Assembly: GCA_002261195.1 (NCBI GenBank)
Contig: MVBO01000022.1
Location: forward strand, 62,001-126,000
Length of the DNA: 64,000 nucleotides
Direction: 5' to 3'
Source: Bifiguratus adelaidae
Lineage: Eukaryota; Mucoromycota; Endogonomycetes; Endogonales
Below the pieces are notes generated by a model. That model did no database searches. It had not been told where the DNA came from and saw nothing but the letters and a program-made list of their open reading frames with translations. Position numbers and translations under genes: made by a program. Shown piece by piece: positions 51,332 through 62,934 of this stretch (positions within the stretch are counted from its first letter, which is position 1; every line of letters begins with the position of its first letter).

Positions 51332-52526
51332 TGAGAAGTAGCTGGGAAATGTAGAAACGAATACCATGACTTGTCACTCTCCGGAGCCTGTATTGCTGAC
51401 ATACAATTTCCTGGTACATTTCGAAGACTCTTCGAGTTTATTCTGATGTATTCTGGGATACAGTGGACGGGCTGCTTGGTAGTATGACAAGCCTGTCGGC
51501 TCGATTTACATCAGGTATATCAATATATTTCCTCGAGCAGCCAATCTCTCCAACAAAGTATTTGAGTGTTAAATTGGATATTTGAAGCTTGTTTACGAGA
51601 TTTAGACTGCCCTAGTCAAGGCAAAGCATCTCTCTGATGGGTCAACTAGCTGCGCGAGCTCGAGCAGCAGGTAATAAAGCTGATCAACGGCCCCGACAGC
51701 CCAGATTTGTCATGTTTTCTTGAACGGCAAACGGCGCTATTGTTCTTACCCGAAGACGTCGCAGGGTCGGAGATTTCGTCCGCTTTACTTCGCCAAAGAT
51801 GTCCGTACGATCGGAACCTTTTGCTCGCACAAATCAACTTCCGCAGCAAACTTGGAAATCAAGCGACCAAGGATGCCTTCTCAACCACTGATCCTCAGAA
51901 ATGTATTATCCTACCGATCAAAGGAATATGATACAAGAAAATCGTGGGTCGCCGGGAACGTACGATCGAAGCTACAGGAGCTGAACTACCAGGTTGCTAA
52001 TTCACAAGAGAGAGAGCATGAACGTCAGAAAAGTAAGAACGAGCTGGAAACCCGCGATAAGAAATCGAAGAAATTGAAACGATGTGCGAAGGTGTAACCA
52101 TATCGCAAACTGGAGGTCGTCTCTTCGAATACCCGCTTCTTCAACAGCTTTCACAGGCTCAGTCCCGTCCGAGCTACAAAGCGAACTGGAGACTGCAATA
52201 GCCCTCTAAGTCAGAAGGTGTTCATGAGTGCAAAGTTTGGTGTATATTCTGTTTGTGCGTTATGAGGCATCTTCAGCAACATCACCGCAATACTGGCAAA
52301 AGACTTGCATTCGAGTGGACCTGCTATTGCCAGTATCAAATTACTGTGCCGTTCCCCTCACCACGTGCAGTAGCGTGCACCCGCATATTAAGTCCGTCGC
52401 AATACCCAAATGGGACGTCTAGGTCAATATAGGCAATTGACCTAATAAGGCAAGTCTCTGCGCGGATCTCTCGATACCACAAGGTATAAGAAGCCGCACT
52501 ACTCTTCCAATAGATAAGCTTTCTTC
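51332..52526. other. Sparse region upstream of second sugar transporter
   Basis: About 1.2 kb, long for this genome. Basic open frames at about 51640-52100 (+) are interrupted, and I could not join them into a convincing gene; they recall nothing I know. The last 100 bp is the likely promoter of the transporter. No repeat or RNA gene seen. Confidence 0.45.
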
Positions 52527-54590
52527 ATGGCTGACATTTACCGACCTGCTATTCTTGCCGCTGTAGGAGGGGTAAGTGGATTTTAACTTCAAACATACGG
52601 AATTTTACGCTCATGTACCTGTTCCTAGTTCATATCTGGATATGATACGGGTTTGTTTCCGATCTGGCCAGTTGCGACCTGTGTTGATACAAGTTTGTTA
52701 TAGGTGCTATATCCGGTATCATATCCATGACCCAATTCACCAATGACTTTCCAGCACTGTCTTCGAGTAACTCCAATATTCAGGGCCTCTACGTCGCCAC
52801 CATCTTGATCGCGGCATTGTTTGGCAGTCTCTTTACGGCTTATTTAGCAGGTAAATGTTGATAAGGCGATCGAGCTTGGCTTAAATCATTAATAGACAAA
52901 ATCGGCCGTCGTTGGTCCATCATGGTGGGATCATTTACGTATGGACTCGGCATCATCATCGAGATCATTGGAGCAAATGTTGCATGTCTCTTTGTAGGTC
53001 GGATTATTGCTGGTGGGTTTACCTCGATTGTTCCGGGTTCAAGTTTACATTTAATCTATGTACATAGGTTTTGGTAATGGCATCGTAACAAATACAGTCC
53101 CACTGTATCAGTAAGTGTAACGACCTCAAATAGGATCCAGTCACTAATGAGACCTTCGCCTTTCCAGCTCTGAAATCGCTCCGGCAGGTAGGTCAATGAG
53201 CCAAGTAAAGGCATCTTACCATTTTTAACACCCGCATTCAAAGCTATCCGCGGTCGACTTATTGCACTATTCCAACTCATGATCACCTTTGGCATTGTTG
53301 TGGCGTATTGTAAGTTTATCTCTTGGGAGCACTGCCATAACCGCCCACTAACTCATCCCAGTCATTGATCTCGGATGCTCATATATCAACTCGAGTGCCG
53401 CGTGGCGCGTCCCATTTGCCGTCCAATGCTTCTTTGCGTTCGTCCTCGGTGCATCCATGTACTGGCTCCCCTTTTCACCTCGATGGCTCATGGATAACGG
53501 AAGGGACGACGAAGCATTGACGGTGTTGGCGAACCTAAGAGCGGGTGGCAATCGAGAGGATGAGAAGGTTGTGGCTGAATGGACCGAAATCAGGAACGAG
53601 ATTGCTCTTGAGCATGCGCTTGAGCTAAGAAGGTAAGGCAGAAGGCGTGAGTTAAAGGGAGCCCAATGTTGATCGTCATGATCCTAGTTATGCTGAGCTT
53701 TTCCGTGGAACGACTCGCAAGCGTACTGCCATTGGACTCTTTATCCAATCCGCTCAACAATTCACGGGCATTCAAGGAGTCTTATTCTATGCGCCTTCAA
53801 TCTTCAACAGTGCAGGATTACAAGGTGTCACCCTGGGTCTTGTTGCCACGGGTGTTACTGGTATCTGCAACTTTGTGGGCACGTTGCCGGCCTTGGTAAG
53901 GTTTTAATCCGTCCATGATCGCGAGCGAAATGACTGAAAGGCCCTGCTAGATCTGGTTGGATAGTTGGGGACGTAAGCCTACGCTTATATCTGGAGGCTT
54001 TCTGCAAGCGATTTCCATGTTTATCATCGGTGCCATGTTTGCCACTCAAAGTGAAATCATCACTGCGGCTGATGGAAGCACTTCTGTCGTGCTCAAGAAC
54101 ACGGCGGCAACCGGAGTTACCATTGCGTTTATCTTCATCTTTACGTTTGCATTCGCCTATAGCTGGTAAGTCTACCAACCTATGAACACACCAAACCTCA
54201 CATAACCGGACTAGGGGTGCGTGTGGATTCGTCGTGCCAGCTGAAGTCTTTTCGCTTCGTATTCGTGCAAAAGCAACATCGCTCACTACGGGCGCCAATT
54301 GGCTCTTTGGCATCGTAGTCACGTACATCACCCCGGTATTTATTGCCGCTACCCCGTCGGGCTTGTACTTCTTTTTCGGTGCCTGTTGTTTCGTCATGTC
54401 CATTGGATGTTTCTTCATCCCAGAGACAAAGGGCAGGAGCTTGGAGCAAATGGAAGAAGTCTTTGGGGAAGATTCGTCAAGAGAACGTGAGATCGCGGCA
54501 CAGCTAGGCATTGACAAAGAGAAATTTGATCAACTGGCCATGGACGAGCGAAGTCGAGAAAAGGCAGCCATGGCTCAGACAGCCACATAG
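52527..54590 (+). CDS. MFS sugar transporter (lower-similarity second copy)
   Basis: Sugar porter of the major facilitator superfamily. Starts MADIYRPAILAAVGG at ATG 52527 and splices to FISGYDTGAISGI, so the N-terminal tail is very short, unlike the transporter at 27-29 kb. Signatures: LADKIGRRWSIMVGS, GRIIAGFGNGIVTNTVPLYH, PFSPRWLMDNGRDDEALTVL, QSAQQFTGIQGVLFYAPSIF, WLDSWGRKPTLISGG, YSWGACGFVVPAEVFSLRIR and FFIPETKGRSLEQMEEVFGE. About eight introns, often just before a transmembrane span. The cytoplasmic tail after EEVFG is charged and ends QTAT. Substrate not readable; both transporters have the QQFTGI motif in span 7 common in hexose carriers. Confidence 0.92.
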
Positions 54591-54673
54591 ATGTGTAGGT
54601 CTATGTACTATGAATGGTGTAAATCTAGGACGTCTACGGGACGTCTACGAGTGACAATCTACTGTAATACAAT

Positions 54674-55999
54674 CTAGTTGGTCTTGGTATCAAACATGGC
54701 GTGGACAAACTCGGCTAGGGGAGCCATACACCACCGCCTAGGACTGAGAAAGCCTTGAAACCATCCGATATGTCCACCATGATCGGTTGCGACAAAGCAG
54801 ACATTGGGGTTGACCTTCGCCTCATCCAGCGGCCAGCATTCGGCCGGTGATATGGGATCATCGCACGCGTTAAGACACAACAGTGGCACGCGAACATGCT
54901 TGAGGAAGCGTGAAGAGGATGCGTCGCGATAGTAATCGTTGACCGTATCGTATCCGAAGGCAATTCGCGTACATCGATCATCGAACTCTCGAATCGTCTT
55001 GCTTCCCTGGATATAATCAAAGTTCAAGTTCTTGTTTTGTTCAAGGACTTTAGCATGCTTGTTGTATGTTCGTACAAGATTGCCCGCCATAGTGCGAGAA
55101 TAAATGTTGCGACGGAACCATGTTCGATCGATCCACAGAGAGGAGCTGCCAAATTATTGTTGAGCCATGGTCGTCTAGAAATCCATAAACATACCTACCT
55201 GACAAAGTCCCATGGATTGGAAATAGAAATGCCGGCGATCAAAGGCGTGTTTTCCTCTTCCTCACCAAGATACTGGCGCATAATTAACCAAGAGCTATCA
55301 AGTAATTATCCTGCTTACCTTGACCAACACATTGGATCCCAACGAAAAGCCCACGCCCATGAGAGGTGAATCCGGAAACCGCTCAGCAATCGTCTTGACG
55401 GCAAATCGTACATCCTCAGTCCAAGCTCCGCAATACAATTGAGGGCTTGTCAAAATTGACTCAGCACAGCCTCTAAAATTGACCACGACTGCCTTGTAAC
55501 AATAGGGAGGTCGAGTCACGATATCGAGCAAATTCCGGACATAGGATTCATGCGATCCTCCCGTCAATCCATGAAGCACCACTAAAATGGGTCGCTTTGA
55601 ATCCTTGTTTTGTAATTCATCTGTATCCAGCTGTGGAGTCCAATCCAGGAGTATCTGACCGCCGTCCACGGTGGGCAAATATTCGCGTGTATACTGAACC
55701 TGGTCCAGGCGACGACTTCCCTTGAAGAAAGCCGCGTAAAATGTCTGTAAGTGACCATTGAATAAATATGGCGTTGGATGATAGGCTGCTTTGGGACCAG
55801 CGAGACTAGGACAGGCTTCTTTGATATACTCGACGAGGTCCTTCTTGATCCTGGCGTTGGGTCCTTCTTTCACAGCGAGTACAACAGGCTGGACATGATG
55901 ATAGAACTGAATGCCTGATTTCGGCATGGCGAAGCAAGAGAACAATACAAAAGCTCCCAAGACAGCAGTGATTGAGTATACGTCGAGATCCTGCGCCAT
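54674..55999 (-). CDS. YheT/ABHD1-3-type alpha/beta hydrolase (Eht1/Eeb1-like)
   Basis: Membrane-anchored alpha/beta hydrolase. Yeast relatives make or break medium-chain fatty acid ethyl esters; animal ABHD3 is a phospholipase. N-terminal hydrophobic anchor ITAVLGAFVLFSCFAM (residues about 9-25), then YLFNGHLQTFYAAFFKGSRR, the HGLTGGSHESYVRN oxyanion region, VVVNFRGCAESILTSPQLYC and the nucleophile elbow GVGFSLGSNVLVKY (split by an intron). Catalytic acid region NACDDPISPAECWPLDEA and catalytic His in ATDHGGHIGWF complete the triad. Introns near 55200 and 55300; ATG at 55997-55999 and stop at 54674-54676. Convergent with the sugar transporter (83 bp between stops). Confidence 0.9.
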
Positions 56000-56066
56000 G
56001 CAAGAGAGAAGAGGCTGCTTAGCTAAGCCAAGTGACGGAAGAGTTATTGTCTATAAAAGGAAATTC

Positions 56067-57904
56067 TACAATTCGTCCTTGATCGTGACTGTTTCTAACG
56101 GACAGACCGCGGGCGAGCGTAATCTATAGACATACTCGCATTTGGCTGGCTCTGACACTTCATAGAGTTCTGTCTTGGCCCCACACTCGAAGATGGCGCG
56201 CACACTGCGTTCAGGACCATTCCAACATCTGGAACCGCGGTCGTATTTTTGTTCGGCATAGTAAGCGTCCTCTCCATTCTCTCCGCTTCCAACAAAGTCG
56301 GCGAATTGACTAGATATCCCGATGAGAACGCTGTTCAGAGATAGAAGAGATGAGTGACACCTACCCAAGGTTGCTGGTTTGGCCGCTGGTTCGGCTTCGT
56401 TGCTCCGCCTTGTCCATAATGCAAAGCTCATAGGTATACTCGCCTTCGTCCAGCTGAACGCATTGGCCTTTTAGACTCAGCCATTCATTGCTCTTTCCGT
56501 AATCACGGTCCAAATCATGCTGGAGCTCGTTCATCCTTGTTTCGCTTTCGGTGAGCTTGGATTCCTTTTCGTCGAGTTTGCTATTGACTTGGCTCAATTC
56601 TTTCGGAGCATTCAACGGTTAAAGACTGCCATAGTCGAGACTTTCATGCGCTGCTTACCCTGCTCTACAGACTTGCCGGTATTGCGATGGAAGAAGTTCG
56701 ATACCTTGCCCAGTATACCGCCGCTTCCACTGGATGATTGCTCTACGGGGGGTACCTCAGCCTCCTTTTCTTCCATCGTCTCATCAGTTGTGTCAAGGAC
56801 GACATCTTCCTCCGCCTTGGCGAGATCGGCCTCAATATTTTCAGTTATGGTACCCCAATCAGAGAGGAATTCGTCGTACCCAGAGATGGCCGCCTTCACT
56901 GCAAGATCGTGATAGTTCTGGTTGTGGTCCCGCTTAAGGTCATCCAGAATGGACAATAGTGTTTCTACGTGGCCTTGCAGGAGACTGACGTCGTCCTTGA
57001 GGACGGACAGTTTGTGCGCGGCAGAGAGTGAGGTGGTGGAGCAAGAGCATGATGAAGATTTGGTCGCGTCACCTTCCGAAACCTCTTGCAGCTTCTTTGT
57101 GTTCTCCAAGTGTTCTTTTTCCGTTCGCAACGTGGCCACGGCATCTTGCAATGCTTCCACCTCACGGGTCAGGGTCGCGAGCTCTACACGCTGCTCTTGT
57201 CGACGCTTGTTACCCAAATCGATCAGCTTGTTCTTCGCGTCTCTTCCTATTTTCTGAAGTTTGGCAATCTCGGCCTGCTGTTTGCGCCATTGCTCTCCGA
57301 CTTCAGCGCAAGTATTTTCGCATTGAATCAGCCCGGACATTTCATCGGAACCATCACAGCAATCTGAGAGTCATGGCATCAGAGAAGCGTCCTAAAAGGC
57401 AGTTATGCTGCAACTTACCGCAGACGCCGTCATTGACGCGGGACGATCTAATCGTCCGCCCCATATGTCCTACATTCTCGCAATAAAACGACCCATTGGG
57501 GCAAGCCGATGTTCCTATATTCCATTCAAGTACATGGTGAGCGACGAAAACAGCACAATGCATTCACAGCGGGAAGAGCCGTCTGCGTACCTGGCTCATC
57601 ACTTCCATCAGGGCAGTCGCAGTAGTCGTCGTTAATAGTCGATATGGGCAACTTCTTGGAACCATCCAAGCAAATCCAGAAATTTGGACTATCTGCCAGC
57701 GGCTTATAGAGTGACAGTTCTATCAGCAGCAGCACGAAGGTGAGCTTGTCTTTGCGCGAACGTTGGCCGACATGGTCCTACACACTTACTTGAAGAAGGA
57801 ACACCTCGAATCTGCCGCTCAGCACTCACATGCGCAACGCATACAAGTGTAATGACTGCTATGCCAGCCAGCGTCCTCATCCAACAGCGGTCGCTCTCTC
57901 CCAT
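56067..57904 (-). CDS. GTB1: Glucosidase II beta subunit (PRKCSH-like), ER
   Basis: Regulatory subunit of ER glucosidase II, which trims glucose from N-glycans during glycoprotein folding. Signal peptide in residues 9-28 ([20 protein letters not shown]). The N-terminal domain has [19 protein letters not shown] and two LDL receptor class A-like motifs: [16 protein letters not shown] and NDGVC-CDGSDE. Long coiled coil with acidic linker (56600-57300), then the C-terminal MRH domain that binds mannose: [57 protein letters not shown] and [13 protein letters not shown]. The last four residues are KDEL, an ER retrieval signal (human ends HDEL). Start ATG 57902-57904; 135 bp divergent gap to PRE9. 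Confidence 0.93.
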
Positions 57905-57962
57905 GCCTAGCCGTACTCACTCCACCTTTGATCTTCCACGATTCTATCCACGGAAATGAGAG

Positions 57963-57970
57963 TGACGTCA
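57963..57970. promoter_or_regulatory. TGACGTCA palindrome in the GTB1/PRE9 divergent promoter
   Basis: A perfect CRE (TGACGTCA), followed at once by CCAAT on the plus strand (57969-57975 region), in the 135 bp between GTB1 and PRE9. CRE-type sites bind ATF/CREB bZIP factors such as the one encoded at 60.9 kb. Role is inferred. Confidence 0.45.
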
Positions 57971-58039
57971 CCAATTTAACGTCCGCGTAACACGCACCAC
58001 GTAAGACTCTGCGGTTGATCGTCTTGTTCTCCTTATACC

Positions 58040-58995
58040 ATGGCACGAAGATATGACTCTAGAACGACCATCTTTTCACCAGAAGGTGAGTATTTGCCTA
58101 TCATTATCTCAAGTGGGACGCTGTCGGTCGAACGGCGATGCTTACGTGCTCCTGATTTCCAGGTCGTTTGTACCAGGTTGAATACGCCATGGAGGCTATA
58201 TCGCTTGCAGGAATAGCCATTGGCATTCTGGCCAAGGATGGTGTGGTAATTGCTGCTGAGAAAAAGACGACATCGAAGCTGCTGGAACAGACTGCTAGTT
58301 CAGAAAAGATCTACACCCTGAGCGAGTACGTGTCGCATGTTAACATCCATGTGTACGTGCACTCACCTTGACATGTGTAGGAACATGATCTGTGGTGTCG
58401 CAGGAATGACTGCGGATGCGAACATTCTCATCAACTGGTCTCGAACGTCAGCTCAGAGGTTTCTCTTCACATACAATGAGCCAATACCTTGCGAACAACT
58501 CGTGCAACGACTCTGTGACTTGAAGCAAGGCTACACGCAGTATGGTGGTCTTCGACCTTTCGGTGTCAGCTTCATTTTTGCGGGATGGGACTCACAACAT
58601 GGATTCCAGCTTTATCATTCCGATCCATCTGGCAATTACGGAGGATGGAAAGCAACAAGCATTGGATCGAACAGCAGCAACGCTCAATCCATTCTAAAAC
58701 AGGATTACAAGGAGGACATGGATTTGAATGAAGCGAAAGCTTTGGCGGTCAAAGTTCTAAGCAAGACTATGGACAGCACAACTCTAAGTTCACAGAAATG
58801 TAAGTGTATGCGTGCACATGATGATGCACTTGTCTGGAAATAATTGCTGACGTTCATCATTTTATAGTGGAATTCGCGACTGTAACGAGAAAGGATGACA
58901 AGGTTATTCATTCAATATTCAAACCTGATGAAATCGATGCTCTCCTTCGAGAGCACAATGTTGGTGGACAGAAGGAAGAAGAGGACGCTCAGTAA
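58040..58995 (+). CDS. PRE9: 20S proteasome alpha-4 subunit (PSMA4/Pre9)
   Basis: Alpha-ring subunit of the 20S proteasome; Pre9 is the PSMA4 orthologue (alpha-3 in yeast systematic naming). The proteasome A signature is at the N terminus: [20 protein letters not shown] followed by [17 protein letters not shown]. Then [75 protein letters not shown] and [20 protein letters not shown]. Four exons; introns near 58086-58163, 58327-58380 and 58800-58866. ATG 58040, stop 58993-58995, about 250 residues as in other species. Confidence 0.95.
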
Positions 58996-59224
58996 TGGGA
59001 TGATCAATGTAGACATCTACGGACAACCCGTACCGGCTAAACAATGTGTATATTACTCTATCCAATCACTCTTTGACCATTGTCGTGCCTTCTTCAGGCA
59101 GAACAAATAGGCGTGCCCGGAAGTCTTCGGATGATTCGCAGTCACAGCGCTGCTGTTTTATACCTCTGCAAAGCACTTATTGTTCTGCTTTATATCTTTC
59201 GTTTGTGGACAGTTTCTACACCTC

Positions 59225-60095
59225 ATGTCATCAAGGCTACTGTCAAAAGAGCAAGCAGCTGGCGAATCTCGCGCCTTTTGGGAAGGCGGACTACGAGGAG
59301 CAGTTGCTGGTGCCACCCTCGGTGCCATTACCACTGCCGTGGCAAATCAGCGATCAGCTATTTTCAAGAGTATGAGTAACCCATTCAAGGCTGTATTTAT
59401 TGGTGCTGGTAAGTTTACTATCGATTTCAAGGCTCTTTCGGCCACGGAAGACAACCTTGAAAATTGTTCTGCGCATTTTGGCTCAAGAAAATTTGTTAGC
59501 AACGGTTGCCGGCGGCCTGTTTGAAGGTGATCGTGCCAATCAAAAGTACGATAGGGAGAAGTTCGGCTATGCGGATGCGGTACTCGAGAACGTTGAGGAG
59601 GTTCAATATCGGTCTTGGAAGGAGGAATTGATGGGCAAGATCAACGAGAACCGATGGTCCATTATCGGTAAGCGAAGGATTGCTGGCGCGCTAAACATAC
59701 TCTAATTTTGCGTCATTGTCTGCATTTTAGGGTTTTCCTGGGTTGGATCCATGATTGGGGCTTTGGCCTATACTTTCCGGGACAAGTACCTAACAACCCA
59801 GCAAAAGGTTGTTCAAGCCCGTATGTATGCTCAGGCAGCCACAATTGGTGTCCTCTTGGTGTCTGCGGGTATTGCCATTGCCAGCGGAGATGCGACCGGA
59901 GGACACAAGCATCAAGACGATCCGGATTATCGCCTTCGCGCCGCTTTGGGCTTGCCAATGGAAGGCAAGATAGATCATATACCTCGGACACAAGGTGAAC
60001 AGCACAAGCATTTAGAACATCAGTCAAAGCATCCCCAGCATGACAAGGAGGCGTTCATTGCGTCCAATGCCAATGCAACGACGGACAAGGCGTAA
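59225..60095 (+). CDS. RCF2: Rcf2-like HIG1-domain protein, respiratory supercomplex factor
   Basis: Mitochondrial inner membrane protein that modulates cytochrome c oxidase and supercomplexes. From ATG 59225, the N-terminal half has a glycine-rich hydrophobic segment (WEGGLRGAVAGATLGAITTA) and a helical linker KYDREKFGYADAVLENVEEV. The HIG1 domain is NENRWSIIGFSWVGSMIGAL, YTFRDKYLTTQQKVVQARMY and AQAATIGVLLVSAGIAIASG, two membrane spans with the typical QxxVxARxxAQ loop. A His/Lys-rich polar tail follows. HIG1 in the second half of a larger protein fits Rcf2 and not the smaller Rcf1. Introns near 59412-59450 and 59668-59730. Confidence 0.85.
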
Positions 60096-60527
60096 TTCAT
60101 TTGCACAGCCGAGATAAGCATGCCCCGGTCGCGCTCATCACCGATGTGAAACCTCAAAACAAGTTTGGGCTTTTGCATGTCGCCATACATCATCATTCTG
60201 TCGGCCTTGTCCGAGCACGCGAGCATCTCTGCCGTCATGTAACATTATTCGCATGGAAAGTTGCCGTTGTAATTTACGCAATCCCAATACAATTTGTTTG
60301 GCAAATCTTTGAAGTTTCCAATCGGCAGGATTCAGACCCCTTTTCACTCACGGTTCCCTGCAAAGTGGCGCGCCCGCGTACCCCTGCCTTGAATAGCATT
60401 TCGAGGGCGTGCTACCCTGCTCTTGGAACGGCACCTTCCTAATATGGAGTCCGCTACCCTGCCAGTGGACCGGGTCGATTCTAAAGTGCCGGGAGGCGTT
60501 TCTCGATCGGGGCGCTTGAATCCGCCA

Positions 60528-60544
60528 TTACGTCATTATGACTC
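60528..60544 (+). promoter_or_regulatory. CRE-like TTACGTCA next to AP-1-like TGACTC upstream of bZIP gene
   Basis: TTACGTCA at 60528-60535 and TGACTC at 60539-60544, about 360 bp upstream of the Atf1-like start codon. Both are bZIP half-site pairs, which suggests self-regulation. Inference from motif match only. Confidence 0.4.
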
Positions 60545-60768
60545 GGTGCGCATAAACCAACCCACCCGCAGATTTGCCAGTTACAGTCACAGCACTAAAC
60601 TTTTCGCATTCTTTCAGAATGGGAATTTTTGATTCTCGCATGTCCATTGGAAAAATGCTGATTCAGAATTCGCACTTTGGCAGCAATTGTTGGTTGAAGT
60701 CTACTTTTTCCGAAAATTTTTTCTATTTTCTTCCAAAAGGGCTCAATTCCTTAACTCTGGGGCCCACC

Positions 60769-60775
60769 TATATAT
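60769..60775 (+). promoter_or_regulatory. TATA-box candidate of the Atf1-like gene
   Basis: TATATAT at 60769-60775, 121 bp before the ATG, in an otherwise GC-mixed stretch. Position suits a TATA box of a stress-type promoter. Confidence 0.4.
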
Positions 60776-60895
60776 TGGCCATTCTGGGACTGGGACATGG
60801 GAATTCTGGTTATCAGTTGTCGTTGTCCTTGTTCTTGAAAACACAACTAGCAGCAAACATACATTCATTACAACTTGCGCTGCAGCTTTTTAGCC

Positions 60896-62179
60896 ATGTC
60901 TATCTTAGCAGTCAACAATGCAGCTTTCGAGGGTAAGTCAAAATCGAGATGCTGTTGACCGACGGTTGACGCATGCTTTGTCTGTGTAGATTCGGGTATG
61001 CCCACGCCAACTCGGTTCTTGAAGGAATGCGGTGACTACAACTTCACGCCTTCATATGAGGCGTCCTTCGATGTTAACCCTTTCGACTATAGCTTCAACA
61101 GCGCTTCATCTGCTCAAAACAACACAACAAAGGTCGTGTCAACTCCAGCGGACGTTCACAGCAAATCAGAGGAGGTTCGTCAAACGACTGCTCTTATAAC
61201 CGAACGGCCAAATGCAAGTACGGCCCTGACATCGGAGCCAAACATGGAAGCGGCTCTGCAGATTGCCCAAAGTGTGGCGGCGGCCACAAGTAGCTTTCAT
61301 CCTGTGGTCTTCAATGGCCCTGGAGCAATCGCCCCTTCCATGATCGAACCCTCTCAACTTTCCAAAGATTCTCGCCCCCATCTTCCCACACCCGAAGACA
61401 GTAGTGACTCTGGCGATAAGAGCAAATCCCATAGTTTCGATTATGGACATTCCACCAAGGCGTGCAAACGAGCTTTTACACCAGAAACGCCTCCAGGCTC
61501 CGAGACGGACCATCATGGATCCGAGAATGGGGATACCGTAGCACAAAGGGTATCACAACGCAAGCGAGTTGCTCCTGTGGTTGACCGCAACTCCAAGAAG
61601 CAAGCCATGGGTACTGGTAGCAGGCCAACTAGGACTCAACAGGCTCGACCAAGCTATAGCAGCAATGCCTCCACAGAGCCAGATCCAGATGATGATGAAG
61701 AAACCAAGCGTCGCAAGTTTCTAGAACGTAACCGACAGGCTGCCTCCAAGTGTCGACAAAAGAAGAAGGCTTGGACACAGCAACTGGAAAGTCGCTCTGA
61801 GGAGATGGCACATCAAAACAAAAACCTCCACAACCTCGTCTCAAACCTCAAGGAACAACTCATGCAACTCAAGAACCACCTACTAGCGCACCGGGATTGC
61901 GGATGCGATTTGGTCCGTCAATATGTGGGGACATCTGGTCAATTTCAAGCCTCAATGATGAACTCTTCCCTCGGTATGACCCACGCCATGGGACTGGGTA
62001 TGGGTGTCGGTAACACACCCATAAGGCGTGTCTCTGCACCAGGTATCGGCATGGACATGCATATGCATCATGTCTCGCAACCCATGGGCTCCTCGACTAG
62101 TGCCTCTTCGAACGCTTACTTACCTCATGCCCGGGTGAATAGTCTTCCCACATTGACTGCGGTTCGCAACATGTATTGA
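60896..62179 (+). CDS. ATF/CREB-type bZIP transcription factor, Atf1-like
   Basis: Stress-response bZIP factor of the fungal Atf1/Atf-a type. Exon 1 from ATG 60896 (MSILAVNNAAFE) splices to DSGMPTPTRFLKECGDYNF. The N terminus contains SYEASFDVNPFDYSFNS, like the NPFE-SF element of Atf1 targets of the Sty1/Hog1 MAPK. A Ser/Thr/Pro-rich middle has several TP/SP sites (for example TPEDSSDS, FTPETPPGSE). The basic region is RRKFLERNRQAASKCRQKKK and the zipper runs LESRSEEMAHQNKNLHNLVS plus LKEQLMQLKNHLL, ending HRDCGCDLVRQYV. The tail is Met/Gly/Ser-rich. Single intron near 60933-60990. Neighbouring promoters at 57.96 and 60.53 kb carry matching CRE-type sites. Confidence 0.92.
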
Positions 62180-62629
62180 AAACATATAGATTGGTTGATT
62201 GCCAACGAGCTGTAAATGAGTCTCAATTTCCTGCCAAAGCAAGTGTATAAAATGTTCGCACAATGAAAATCCGTCAAAGTCATTCCCGACGTTCCGTTTC
62301 GAGTTTATTCCATCAAGATCTAGACATTTGCGATCCATTCTACGGGTGCCGTTGTCGTGATACGTATTCCAAATTGGTGTTTGCTTGCCGGATACCGGTA
62401 TCCGGTAGCCTCATTCCCGATACCGGGGTATGAGCATGACATATACCCCAATCTCTTAAAAAAGACCAAAGCTATGGATATGAACTGCATGTGAGATTGT
62501 TACACGAAGCATTCGGCTGTGCTCATCCATCGTTCGCGATTCATTTCACCCAACAGTAAAATGCAATGATGTATATCGATGTTGGCATAAATTTAACATT
62601 CACAGACCGCTTTGAAAGCCTCCACCACT
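62180..62629. other. Intergenic region with inverted repeat
   Basis: 450 bp between the bZIP stop and the next start. It contains the 18 bp palindrome described separately; no gene recognised. Confidence 0.5.
62388..62405. repeat. Perfect 18 bp palindrome with a partial copy nearby
   Basis: CCGGATACCGGTATCCGG reads the same on both strands. A related GATACCGGGGTA element follows at about 62419-62430. It lies about 225 bp upstream of the small PLDc_N gene and 210 bp past the bZIP stop. Could be a binding site for a dimeric factor of the zinc-cluster type, or a hairpin in the 3' UTR. Confidence 0.5.
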
Positions 62630-62934
62630 ATGCCAGCTCTACAATACGGCCATCAGTCCAACATGCATTGCGGAACCATTCTGTCTTACGCCGGAGGCGC
62701 ATTCGGTCTCGTCGTGCTTGCTCTGGATATTGTCGTCCTTTGGGAAATCCTTCAGTCACCACGGGATATGACGCGCAAGGTCTTGTGGACTTTGCTGATC
62801 TTCTTCTTCCCAGTTGGAGGGCTTATATTTTACTTGTAAGTGTCTGTTGATGACGAGCGGCTACTAAAGGAAGCCATAGTCTCTTTGCTGATCGTGAGAC
62901 CAACGCGCGTGGATATGCTCCCATTACGGAGTGA
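62630..62934 (+). CDS. Small two-span membrane protein with PLDc_N domain
   Basis: From ATG 62630: MPALQYGHQSNMHCGTILSY, hydrophobic span GGAFGLVVLALDIVVLWEIL, turn QSPRDMTRKV, second span LWTLLIFFFPVGGLIFYFLF, then a short tail ADRETNARGYAPITE to TGA 62932-62934. One intron (about 62836-62879) restores the frame (TT|T). About 86 residues. The layout D-x-LWEI-S-(x)8-KVLWT-(x)6-FP-x-G-x-IFY is the PLDc_N (phospholipase D/cardiolipin synthase N-terminal) pattern, which also occurs in stand-alone small proteins of unknown function. Nothing downstream encodes a phospholipase. Confidence 0.8.

Larger units (their letters stand above)
60096..60895. other. Long 5' region of the Atf1-like gene
   Basis: 800 bp without a gene, the longest clean promoter region in the window. 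It holds the CRE/AP-1-like pair and TATA sequence annotated separately. Open frames here lack family patterns. Confidence 0.55.

Noticed and set aside
51646-52097. Basic coiled open frames (+), possible nuclear protein
   Set aside because: Two overlapping frames look equally likely, there is no clear start, and nothing joins them convincingly. Left as unassigned.
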